DNA of 64,000 nt from Gemmata massiliana (lineage in GTDB: Bacteria; Planctomycetota; Planctomycetia; Gemmatales; Gemmataceae): positions 5,973,738 to 6,037,737 of the forward strand of contig NZ_LR593886.1 in assembly GCF_901538265.1 (NCBI RefSeq), in the 5' to 3' direction. Made by a program: the position numbers and the translations under genes. The notes under the pieces were generated by a model that saw only the letters and a list, made by a program, of their open reading frames with translations, did no database searches and had not been told where the DNA came from. Shown piece after piece: positions 35,777 through 44,106 of this stretch; position 1 is the stretch's first letter, and every line of letters begins with the position of its first letter.

Positions 35777-38700
35777 GTGAACGCGCCCACCGCCGCAGCC
35801 GTCCCGTCCATGTCCGCCGAACTCGCGCACCGCGTCGAGGCGTTCGAGGCGGCCCTGGAGACCGATCCCGGGGCCGATTTCGCGCTCTACCTCCCGGCCC
35901 CCGCGCACCCACTCTACCCCGCGGTGCTGGGCGAATTGGTCCGCATCGATCTGGAACACGCCTGGACCCGCGGGCGGCGCAAGCGCGTGGCCGATTACAC
36001 CTCGCGCTTCCCCGCCGTGCTCACGAACTCGGTGCTGCTCGCCGCGGTCGCGTTCGAGGAATACCGCCAGCGGCTCCGGGCCGGCGATTCGGTTCACCCG
36101 GACGAGTACCGGAACAAGTACGGCGTGAACACGTCCGATTGGGGCTCCTTCGGCCCGGGATCGTCCCTTGCTCCTGGGCTGGACGAAGACATCGCGCGCA
36201 CGAACGCGATCCCCGCACTCACGCCCCCGCCGCTCGACGACGCGCGGACCGCGGCCGTTCCTGAGATGCGGGCCACGCAGCACCGCAACAACGGGAACCC
36301 GCCGCGTCAGACGGCCCGGGCGCGGGTGCTGTCCGAGGCGGAAGAGCTTTCGGACTGGCAAGAAATCACCGCGTCGCTGCCGGACGAGGGGACGGAGTTC
36401 ATCGGGTTCCACCTGACCCGAGAATTGGGGCGCGGGGCGTTCGGGCGTGTGTACCTCGCGCGCCAGGGCGATCTCGCCGGGCGGTTCGTGGCGCTCAAGG
36501 TCGCGAGCGGGCTGGCGGGCGAATCGAACACGCTCGCGCAGCTCCAGCACCCGAGCATCGTACCCATCTACTCGTACCACAAGGCCGGGCCGTTCCAGGC
36601 CGTGTGCATGCCGTTCCTGGGCGGCACCACGCTCGCACAAGTGGTGCAGCACCTGAGTTTGCGCCCGAACGTTCCGAAATCCGGGCGCGAACTTCGGAGC
36701 ACGCTGACCCGCGGGAACCTCGAAACTTCCGTTAAAACGAACTCCGGTCACGCTTCGGGCGCCGGTTCCGAGTTAGCGCTCCCGCCATCCGATGTCGCGT
36801 CCGCCGTGGCCCCGGGCGCGGAACCGCCGCTCCCGGCCGAGGCCCCGGAGGGCTGGGCGCGCTTGGACGGGCTGCCGTATGTCGATGCCGTACTCGCGCT
36901 CGGCGGGCAGCTCGCAGACGGGCTGGCACACGCACACAACCGCGGGATTCTGCACCGCGACCTGAAGCCCGCCAACGTACTGCTCACGGACGAGGGGCGC
37001 CCGATGCTCCTCGACTTCAACCTCGCTGAAGACATGAAACTCCGCGGGTCGGCGGAGCGGGCGATGATCGGCGGCACGCTGCCGTACATGGCCCCGGAAC
37101 ACATGCAGGCGTTCCGCTCCGCGTCGGGCGTGCTCGACGGCCGGTGCGACCTGTACGGGTTGGGCGTCATCCTGTTCGAGTTACTCACCGGGCGGCACCC
37201 GTTCCCGGTCCGGCGCGGGTCACCGCGCCTCACCGTTCCGCAAATGATCGAGGACCGGGCAACCCCGCCCTCCCCTCGTGCGATGAACCCGGCCGTTTCG
37301 CCGGGTGCGGATGCCATTATTCGGAAGTGCCTCGCCCCCAAGCCAGAAGACCGGTACCAACGCGCCGAAGATTTGCGCGAAGACATTGACCGACACCTCG
37401 CGAATAAGCGACTGAAATTCGCCCCGGATCGGTCCGTGCGCGAGCGCGCCCGCAAGTGGGCGCGGCGGCACCCGCGGCTCGCGTCGTCCGGGGTTGTCGC
37501 TGCCCTCGCGATATTCCTCCTGACCGGCACAGTCGGGGCCGCGGCGTACACCCGCGAGCGCACACGCGATCTCGAAGCACGCGGACGGTTCGCCGACCAC
37601 CAGACCGCGTTCCGCGACGCCCAGACGTTCCTTGACGACCGCACGCGGTCCAGTTCGCGGCTCGACGAGGGGCTGGAAAAACTGCGTGCCATCCTCACCG
37701 GTTACGGCATCCCCGAAGACACCGGGGCCGATGCGTGGCAGTCCACCCCGATCGTGCAGTACCTCCCGGCAGCCGACCGTGAGCGCGTGCGAGGGGACGT
37801 CGGCGAGACGTTCTTCCTCATGGCCCAAGTCGCGCTACTGAAGACCGCGGGCGCCACCGACGAGCAGGAGCGCGCAACCCAACTCGGGCGCGCGACCAAG
37901 TGGAACGAATTCGCCGAACGCTACGGGAACGATCGGTTGCCCCGAGCGGTCCGCGAGCAGCGGGCGCGCGTGGCGGACCTCAACGGGAGCCGGGCCGAGG
38001 TCGAGCGGCTCCGAGCCGAGTCCGAACTCACACCGCTCGAATTACCGCGCGACCTTTACCTCGCCGGGAGCCAACTCACGCGCGACGGGCACCACCGGGC
38101 CGCACTCCGGCACCTGCGGCGCGCTACCCAACTCGACCCCGAGAACTTCTCCGCGTGGTTCCTTCGCGGCACCTCGCACCTCGCGCTCGAACAAGACGAT
38201 CAAGCCGTGATGTGCTACAGCGCGTGCGTTTCGCTCCGCCCGGACTTCGCCCCGGCGTGGATGAACCGCGCGTTCGCGTTCTACCGCATGCGGATCTACC
38301 CCGAGGCGCGTGAGGACTACGACCGGGCGCTGAAGCTCGACCCGAAACTGGCCGAGGCATACGTCCAGCGCGGCCAGCTCCGCGAAGCGACCGGCGACGC
38401 TCCGGGCGCGATCGAGGACTACACCCGGGCACTCGCGACCGGTATCGCACCGGCGCGGGCGTACTTCAAGCGGGCCACCGCGAAGTTCCTCAAGAACGAC
38501 CTCGAAGGTGCGAAGGCGGACCGCGAGGCCGGGTTCAAAGTGACTCCGGCGGACGAAATGAGTTGGGTCGCCCGGGCCGAAAACCTGCTCCAGTTCTCCA
38601 AAGACCCGAAGGCCGCGCTCGCCGACGTGGACGAGGCACTGAAGGCTAACCCGTGGTCGGTATTTGCCCTGGAATTGAAGGCGCACCTGTTGTCCGAACA

Positions 38701-39091
38701 CCTGCAGCGCCCGGACGACGCGCTCGCGGCCCTGAACCGCGCGATCGAGTTGCACCCGGATTACGTTGCGGCTCGGGCCGGGCGCGGGGTGCTGCTCGCC
38801 CGCGCCGGGAAGCGCGCCGAAGCTCTGCGCGACGCGCAGGAGGCGGTCCGGCGCGATACTCGTGCCCCGAACCTGTATCAGGTTGGGTGCATTTATGCCC
38901 TGACCACCAAGACCAACCCCGAGGACAAGCGCGCGGCCCTGAACCTGATCTGGGACGGCATCAAGACCGGCTACGCGCTCGACATTGTTGACACCGATTC
39001 GGACCTGGACGCGATCCGGAAGGACCAGGAGTTCCAGAAACTGGTACGCGACGCGAAGGCCCTCAACGCTCCTCGATCCGAGGCGAAGTAA
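35777..39091 (+). CDS. Transmembrane Ser/Thr kinase with TPR repeats
   Basis: A 1104-residue protein from a GTG with GGAG upstream. An N-terminal helical domain (1-190) precedes the kinase: glycine loop LGRGAFGRVYLA near residue 217, ALKVA, HRDLKPANVL at 393-402, and LLDFNLAE at 412-419, where DFG is replaced by DFN. GGTLPYMAPEHM follows. A Pro/Ser-rich insert of about 60 residues lies between the N and C lobes. One membrane helix (about 570-591) leads to an outer C-terminal half with TPR repeats at about 700-1040. It is cotranscribed with the ECF sigma gene and probably regulates it. Confidence 0.93.
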   Translation: MNAPTAAAVPSMSAELAHRVEAFEAALETDPGADFALYLPAPAHPLYPAVLGELVRIDLEHAWTRGRRKRVADYTSRFPAVLTNSVLLAAVAFEEYRQRLRAGDSVHPDEYRNKYGVNTSDWGSFGPGSSLAPGLDEDIARTNAIPALTPPPLDDARTAAVPEMRATQHRNNGNPPRQTARARVLSEAEELSDWQEITASLPDEGTEFIGFHLTRELGRGAFGRVYLARQGDLAGRFVALKVASGLAGESNTLAQLQHPSIVPIYSYHKAGPFQAVCMPFLGGTTLAQVVQHLSLRPNVPKSGRELRSTLTRGNLETSVKTNSGHASGAGSELALPPSDVASAVAPGAEPPLPAEAPEGWARLDGLPYVDAVLALGGQLADGLAHAHNRGILHRDLKPANVLLTDEGRPMLLDFNLAEDMKLRGSAERAMIGGTLPYMAPEHMQAFRSASGVLDGRCDLYGLGVILFELLTGRHPFPVRRGSPRLTVPQMIEDRATPPSPRAMNPAVSPGADAIIRKCLAPKPEDRYQRAEDLREDIDRHLANKRLKFAPDRSVRERARKWARRHPRLASSGVVAALAIFLLTGTVGAAAYTRERTRDLEARGRFADHQTAFRDAQTFLDDRTRSSSRLDEGLEKLRAILTGYGIPEDTGADAWQSTPIVQYLPAADRERVRGDVGETFFLMAQVALLKTAGATDEQERATQLGRATKWNEFAERYGNDRLPRAVREQRARVADLNGSRAEVERLRAESELTPLELPRDLYLAGSQLTRDGHHRAALRHLRRATQLDPENFSAWFLRGTSHLALEQDDQAVMCYSACVSLRPDFAPAWMNRAFAFYRMRIYPEAREDYDRALKLDPKLAEAYVQRGQLREATGDAPGAIEDYTRALATGIAPARAYFKRATAKFLKNDLEGAKADREAGFKVTPADEMSWVARAENLLQFSKDPKAALADVDEALKANPWSVFALELKAHLLSEHLQRPDDALAALNRAIELHPDYVAARAGRGVLLARAGKRAEALRDAQEAVRRDTRAPNLYQVGCIYALTTKTNPEDKRAALNLIWDGIKTGYALDIVDTDSDLDAIRKDQEFQKLVRDAKALNAPRSEAK

Positions 39092-39266
39092 CCCGCCCAC
39101 AAATGTGATGGAGCGCACGAGCCCTCAGAGCGATTCGTGAAAAAAGCGACAAAGTGTGGCGGGTCGGAACCGCCCACTCACTTTCCCTCAATACACCGAG
39201 TCCGCCTGCCCAAAGACCGCCTGCTGAGACCGTTTGCCCGCTAAAAACGCCCACAGTGAGATAACG

Positions 39267-41207
39267 ATGAAGTTCGCCCGCCTCGGTTCGACGTTTGAAA
39301 CTCTCGAAGATCGCAGCCTGCCTACCACGTTCGGTGTGCCTTGGGCCGACCCGGAACACCTGACCTTCAGTTTCGTCCCAGACGGCGCCCAAACGCCGCT
39401 CGGTACTAACAGCCTCAGCCAGCTCCTCAACTCCGCCGGCACGAGCCCACAGTGGAAGCTCGAAATCCTCCGCGCGTTCCAGACGTGGGCGGTGAACGCC
39501 AACATCAACATCGGCCTCGTGACCGACGGCGGGCAGGTGCTCGGCGCGGTCGGCGCGGTGCAAGGTGACACCCGCTTCGGCGACATCCGGATCGCGGCAG
39601 CCGGGCTCTCGCCAGATGTGCTCGCCAGCACGTCGCCGTTCAGTTGGACCGGCACCACCCTGAGCGGGGACATGGTGCTGAACTCCAACGCCCGGTTCGG
39701 GATCGGATCGGCCTACGACCTGTACTCGGTCGCGCTGCACGAGGCCGGGCACGCCTTCGGCCTGGACCACGACCACGACGAGGATGAGACTTCGGCGATC
39801 CACTCGGGGTACGAGTACCAAACCGGCCTGAGCGCGAGCGACATCGCGCACCTCCAGGAGCTTTACGGCGCTCGGCGCGCGGACGCCTACGACCTGGCCG
39901 GCGGTAACGACACGGTCGCGCGGGCCAGCTCGATGCCGCGCAACTCGGTCACGCAGCTCCTCGTGAACGGCGACCTCACGACGATGTCCGACGTCGACTA
40001 CTACAAGTTCACGGCGCCCGCGATCACGTCGATGATCAGCAGCGTCACCGTGCGGCTGAAGACCGCCGGGCTGAGCCTGCTGACGGCGCGGGTGACGGTG
40101 TTCGACGCGGCCGGCAACGTGGTCGCGAGCGGCGCGAGCACCGACCCGATGAACAACGACCTCCTGCTCACGTTCCGGCCGGGTCTGTTCGGCGGGAACT
40201 ACACGATCAAGGTCGAGGGCGCGCGGAACGACGTGTTCGACATCGGCGGGTACAAGCTCGCGGTGGACTTCCTCTCGATCACGGGGCTGCTCAGCCCGAT
40301 CACGACGGTGCTGACCGGGGTTCTCGACGGGCACACCGACGACGTCCTCGCGACCGCACTCAACCTGCAAACGAATAAGAGCAACGACGCCCGGTTCGAC
40401 GCCATTTACCGCGGGGTGCTCGAAGACTCTTACGACGTGGACAACTACCGCGTGCGTACCGACCGGTACGCCCCCGGCACGTCGGTCACGCTGAACGTGA
40501 TGGTGTGGGGGCTGGACGCGAACCCGGTGGACGCCCGGGTCCGGGTGTTCGACGCGAACGGCAACGCGGTCGCGTTCCAGGTGCTCTCGAACGACCGCGG
40601 GCTGTTCAGCGTGCAGGTGTTGAACGCGGCCGCGGGGAAGGACTACTACGTTCAAGTGTTCGCCCGCACGGGCGCGGTGAAGGCGACCGGCAGCTACTTC
40701 TTCGCCGCGGACTTCAACCAGATCGCGCCGCTCGTGTTCGACAGCGTCGCGACCGGGACCGTGAACGCGGGCGCGACCACCGCGGGCGACACGCTCGCGC
40801 TGAACAAGGCCGGTGTGTACCAGTTCGCCCTGAACGCCCAGGGCGAGCGCGCGGGCGATTCAATCACGATGACGGTGTACGACGCGGACGGCAACGTGGT
40901 GTTCACGCTGACCTCGGTCGCGGGCCAACCCGCGGTCACGTCCAGCCGGTACCTGAAAGCCGGAACGTATACAGTGAAGTACACCGGTGCGAAGTCGAAC
41001 GTCTCGCGGATCGGGTACGGATTGTTCATGACTCAATTGAGCGAGGGCGTCGGGCCTTACGCGACGAGCACGGCCAGTCCGCCGACGTCGCAAACGGCCC
41101 CGCCCCCGCCGCCGCCGCCCTCGTCGTCGTACTCCTACACCAGTTCGCCGAGCAACCCGAGTTCGCCGAGTAGCCCGAGTTCGCCCGGGTACCCCTACGC
41201 CTACTGA
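39267..41207 (+). CDS. Matrixin-like metalloprotease with Ca-beta domains
   Basis: A 646-residue exported protein from the ATG at 39267. Residues 13-16 are LEDR (ETLEDRSLPTTFG), a planctomycete N-terminal motif thought to mark extracellular proteins. A zinc-protease domain has HEAGHAFGLDHDHDEDETSA starting near residue 158, the HExGHxxGxxH motif of matrixins (M10). Three pre-peptidase C-terminal-like beta domains follow (about 215-330, 350-470, 490-600), then a Pro/Ser/Tyr low-complexity tail of about 45 residues. It is probably a secreted or surface protease. No pro-domain cysteine switch is seen. Confidence 0.87.
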   Translation: MKFARLGSTFETLEDRSLPTTFGVPWADPEHLTFSFVPDGAQTPLGTNSLSQLLNSAGTSPQWKLEILRAFQTWAVNANINIGLVTDGGQVLGAVGAVQGDTRFGDIRIAAAGLSPDVLASTSPFSWTGTTLSGDMVLNSNARFGIGSAYDLYSVALHEAGHAFGLDHDHDEDETSAIHSGYEYQTGLSASDIAHLQELYGARRADAYDLAGGNDTVARASSMPRNSVTQLLVNGDLTTMSDVDYYKFTAPAITSMISSVTVRLKTAGLSLLTARVTVFDAAGNVVASGASTDPMNNDLLLTFRPGLFGGNYTIKVEGARNDVFDIGGYKLAVDFLSITGLLSPITTVLTGVLDGHTDDVLATALNLQTNKSNDARFDAIYRGVLEDSYDVDNYRVRTDRYAPGTSVTLNVMVWGLDANPVDARVRVFDANGNAVAFQVLSNDRGLFSVQVLNAAAGKDYYVQVFARTGAVKATGSYFFAADFNQIAPLVFDSVATGTVNAGATTAGDTLALNKAGVYQFALNAQGERAGDSITMTVYDADGNVVFTLTSVAGQPAVTSSRYLKAGTYTVKYTGAKSNVSRIGYGLFMTQLSEGVGPYATSTASPPTSQTAPPPPPPPSSSYSYTSSPSNPSSPSSPSSPGYPYAY

Positions 41208-41246
41208 CGCTCGCCCGCCCCGCTTGTCCCACACCGGGACGAGCGG

Positions 41247-41298
41247 GGTTCGTGGCACGGACCTCTACCGGTGAAATCGCTCACACCGGCTGGAGGGC
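41247..41298. repeat. GTGGCACGG inverted repeat
   Basis: GTGGCACGG near 41251 is mirrored by CCGTGCCAC near 41288. It lies in the short gap between two converging genes, just before the terminator. Confidence 0.55.
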
Positions 41299-41339
41299 CG
41301 TGCCACGAACAAAAGGCCGAACTCAGCAACACAGCAATA

Positions 41340-41387
41340 AACACACGGTCGGCGGCGGCTTCCAGGAGCCGCCGCCGACCGTGTGTT
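41340..41387. terminator. Bidirectional strong hairpin
   Basis: A perfect 21-bp stem (41340-41360 with 41367-41387) around the loop TCCAGG, between the converging metalloprotease and MFS genes. It would end transcription from both sides. Confidence 0.88.
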
Positions 41388-41408
41388 CGCATTTGGGCGA
41401 GTAGTACC

Positions 41409-42710
41409 TCACGAAACCTCGTCCGGCGGTTCGGGCAGCATCAGCGCGATGGCCGCCGCGGGGAGGAACAGGAAACCGGCTGCAAACAGCGCGAGTCGGT
41501 AATCGCCAACTGGCGCGAATAGTCCGAACAGCACCGTCCCCACCCCCGCTGCAATGCGGCCGAAGTTGTAGCAAAAGCCCGCGCCGGTGGTGCGCAACAG
41601 CGTCGGGAATAGAGGCGGCATGTACATCGTGAACAATCCAAACAAACCCTGGCTCAACCCGATGACGACGAAGCCGACCCACAATTCGTTGTGATCGCGC
41701 GGCACACCGTAGGTCGCGGTCATCGCGGCGCAATACACGAGGCACAGCGTCACGATGGCCCACCGGTAGCGGACCCAGTTCGCGAGCGCGCCGGCCATGA
41801 AGTTGCCGACGATGGACGAACCGATGACGACCCACACCACAATACCCACGAGCCGGTTACGGTCGCCGTCTGTCCATTCCGCGAGTTCCGGCATGTTGCG
41901 GAGGTGTTGCACGTACCAGAACAGAAATGCCCAGTGCGCGGTGAGCGCGCAGGAACACACGAGGAGCGTGAGCAAGGTGATTCGGCGCACCGGCGGGCGG
42001 AACAAGTCGGAGAATCGCGGGAGACTTGCGCCGGCAGCATTTTTCGCCCCCGCCCACTCCTCCGGTTCTGGTACGGCGCGACGAATCCATAGCACGACGA
42101 ACGCCGGGATCACGCCGACCAGGAACACGTACCGCGGGGGCAATTTGGCCATCAGGATGAGGGCCAGCGCCGCGATCAATACTCCGATGTTCACGGCGCT
42201 CTGAAGCACGGCCGCGATCCACGGGCGCCACTTCTTCGGCCACGTTTCCGAAAGGATCGACGCGCCGATGGCCCACTCGCCGCCGATGCCCAGCGCCGCG
42301 AGGAACCGGAAGATCATCAACTGCCACCACGTCTGCGCCGCGGCCCCCAGCCCCGTGAACGCCGCGTACATGAGAATGGTGAGGACGAGCGCGCGGCTGC
42401 GTCCAATGCGGTCCGCGATGCGGCCGAAGAACGCGCCGCCGAGCGCCCACCCAAAGAGGAACGCGGCCTGGATCCACGACCCGTAGAACCCGACGTCCGG
42501 GTGTTTTGGGTCCGGTTGCATGATGAGTTCGGCGACGAACGGCGCGGCGACGAGCACGTACAGGTGCATGTCGAGGCCGTCGAACATCCAACCCAGCCAC
42601 GCGGCAGCGCCGGACTTCCACTGTTGCGGGGAGATGTCGCGCAGGCGGGTGGCTTCCTTCGCCGGCGCGGGCGCAGGAAGCGCGTCGGGGGAGAGTTCGG
42701 GGGTTCCCAT
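41409..42710 (-). CDS. MFS transporter, AAHS/sugar-porter type
   Basis: A 433-residue, 12-helix major facilitator. The loop motif GGAFFGRIADRIGRSRALVL near residue 90 is the MFS signature, preceded by GWMFDGLDMHLYVLVAAPF in helix 1, a pattern typical of the aromatic-acid:H+ symporter and related metabolite families (DG-D in the first helix). FLAALGIGGEWAIGASILSE near residue 135 is also typical of those families. The substrate cannot be assigned. It lies alone between a terminator and the avidin-like gene. Confidence 0.9.
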   Translation of the reverse strand: MGTPELSPDALPAPAPAKEATRLRDISPQQWKSGAAAWLGWMFDGLDMHLYVLVAAPFVAELIMQPDPKHPDVGFYGSWIQAAFLFGWALGGAFFGRIADRIGRSRALVLTILMYAAFTGLGAAAQTWWQLMIFRFLAALGIGGEWAIGASILSETWPKKWRPWIAAVLQSAVNIGVLIAALALILMAKLPPRYVFLVGVIPAFVVLWIRRAVPEPEEWAGAKNAAGASLPRFSDLFRPPVRRITLLTLLVCSCALTAHWAFLFWYVQHLRNMPELAEWTDGDRNRLVGIVVWVVIGSSIVGNFMAGALANWVRYRWAIVTLCLVYCAAMTATYGVPRDHNELWVGFVVIGLSQGLFGLFTMYMPPLFPTLLRTTGAGFCYNFGRIAAGVGTVLFGLFAPVGDYRLALFAAGFLFLPAAAIALMLPEPPDEVS

Positions 42711-42794
42711 GCGGTTACGTTCCGATCATCAGCTTTTGCGGAAGAGGAGATCAACGCCCCGGCCCCGCTGACACGCGGGAGGGCACTATCGCGG

Positions 42795-42853
42795 CAATGT
42801 TCAGAATATCGGTGTTTTCGCAACCGGCGTCCCGAAGTGCGTCCATGGGGAGC
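42795..42853 (-). pseudogene. Remnant of the GCWVVDLVLGK paralog family
   Basis: Minus-strand translation reads LPMDALRDAGCENTDILN followed by IAAIVPS, clearly a scrap of the family signature PILADALQDAGCENxDILxH with a small deletion and loss of the rest. Stops and frame changes lie on both sides. It shows that members of this family are also lost. Confidence 0.72.
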
Positions 42854-43033
42854 ATTTTTGAGGCGAGGATCAGCGACCCAAAAAGGGCGCAGAACAAGGG
42901 GCCGCGGCCGCCCGTTCCGCGTGGTGCTTTGAATGTTTAGCCCTAATTTGGCGTGGCCCGGTGTGCATAGATGATAGGCCACTGGTCCGGAACCAGTGCA
43001 GTTCGTTGCCGAGTGCTCCCCGATCGTGAGATC

Positions 43034-43083
43034 AACCGGGGCGGGGCGACCGTGAAATGATCCGCGGGCGCCCCGACCCCGGT
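43034..43083 (-). terminator. Hairpin directly after the avidin-like gene
   Basis: Arms at about 43034-43048 and 43068-43083 (CGGGGCGGGGCG paired with CGCCCCGACCCCGG, one bulge) abut the TAA stop of the avidin-like gene on the minus strand. Confidence 0.7.
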
Positions 43084-43521
43084 TTACTGCGGCCTCGTTC
43101 GTTGCACGGGGTGCGACGGCCGTTTCGTTTGGAGCTTTTTGGCCACGTCTTCTGAACTGGGTTGTTGGCGGAAGAACACGTCTTCACCGACCGTGGTCGC
43201 CGCCCAGAACTCGCTGGGGGGCGTTTCCGACGTTAGCACCCACAGGGCGACAATGATTTCCGCACTGCCGCTCACAATGTACTGACCGGACCAAGTGGTG
43301 GTCGAGTTGGAATTTCCGGAGCTGTTGATCCACTGAACGACCCACCCGAGCGCCTGCCCGCACCCGGCCGCGGGGTTCGGATCGATCTGCCCGATTACGG
43401 TGTACTGGCCCTCCGCATGCCCGACCGCGGTGGTGTAAGACCCGCTGAACTGAGTACCACCGGGATAATTGATGACCAGTTGCGACCCCAACTCGTTGTA
43501 CCACGTGCCCGAGATTGACAT
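43084..43521 (-). CDS. Avidin-family biotin-binding protein
   Basis: A 145-residue protein from the ATG at 43521 (GAGGGA upstream). It reads as a streptavidin homologue: GTWYNELGSQLVI at 5-17, GSYTTAVGHAEGQYTV at 27-42, LGWVVQW at 58-64, STTTWSGQY at 73-81, LWVLTS at 93-98 and FWAATTVGEDVF at 105-116. Positions equal to streptavidin's biotin contacts (N23, S27, Y43, W79, S88, T90, W92, W108, L110, W120, D128) are all conserved; S45 is Thr and N49 is His. No signal peptide is visible, unlike streptavidin, and a basic 28-residue tail is added. It probably binds biotin; its role may be defence or storage. Confidence 0.9.
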   Translation of the reverse strand: MSISGTWYNELGSQLVINYPGGTQFSGSYTTAVGHAEGQYTVIGQIDPNPAAGCGQALGWVVQWINSSGNSNSTTTWSGQYIVSGSAEIIVALWVLTSETPPSEFWAATTVGEDVFFRQQPSSEDVAKKLQTKRPSHPVQRTRPQ

Positions 43522-44106
43522 GGTTCCCTCGTTACATGAATTTCCCACCGGTTTTAGATCGTGAACCGCCGTGATGGTAATTTACTCAAATTGCAGTGTC
43601 AAAATTAATCCAAAATCGACCATCAATTTAATGAATTGCAGCAACTGTGTGCCGACTCGATCAATGAACGTGGGACGCACCGGCGCTCCTGCACCGGGCA
43701 ACTGAGCCAGCTGTGTGGCCCAATAACGTGTTTCGTGGCAGTATCTTCTGAGATGGAGTACTGTTCGGTGAGGTGTGTCGAGCAGGGCCGGTCACCGATA
43801 AACCCCGCGCAAGAGCAGCGAGCGAGCCGATGGTGATAGGAAATACGAACTGTTCTTGACGGGATTAACGGGATCAACCGGATAAGACCAAACGCGAGAT
43901 TGCCTTCAGAATCCTGTCGATCTTGTTGATCCTGTCCAAGTTCTTCTGCACTGGGGATCACCACCGGCCGTTCGCCAAAAGATGCCGGCGAACCGCGGGG
44001 CTCACGAATGCGTGGGAGTTCGGACGCACCGCGGGCGAACCGCGCCCGAGGCGCCACAAGGGGTTGGAATGTGGTCACACACCGGCGCGGCGCCCGCGGC
44101 ACGCTC
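43522..44106. other. Gene-free region with degenerate repeats
   Basis: About 585 bases. Contains ATGAATTGCAGCAA near 43631, matching a stretch near 56861. It also has a run with repeated GATCCTGTC-like units around 43860-43940 (GGGATTAACGGGATCAACCG, ATCCTGTCGATCTTGTTGAT), and CCGGCCGTTCGCC at about 43966. Overlapping open frames look non-coding. Confidence 0.5.

Noticed and set aside
42931..43020. Possible tRNA-like or attachment sequence near the pseudogene
   Set aside because: A short hairpin (CCACTGGTCCGGAACCAGTG) is present, but no cloverleaf or T-loop consensus could be built.
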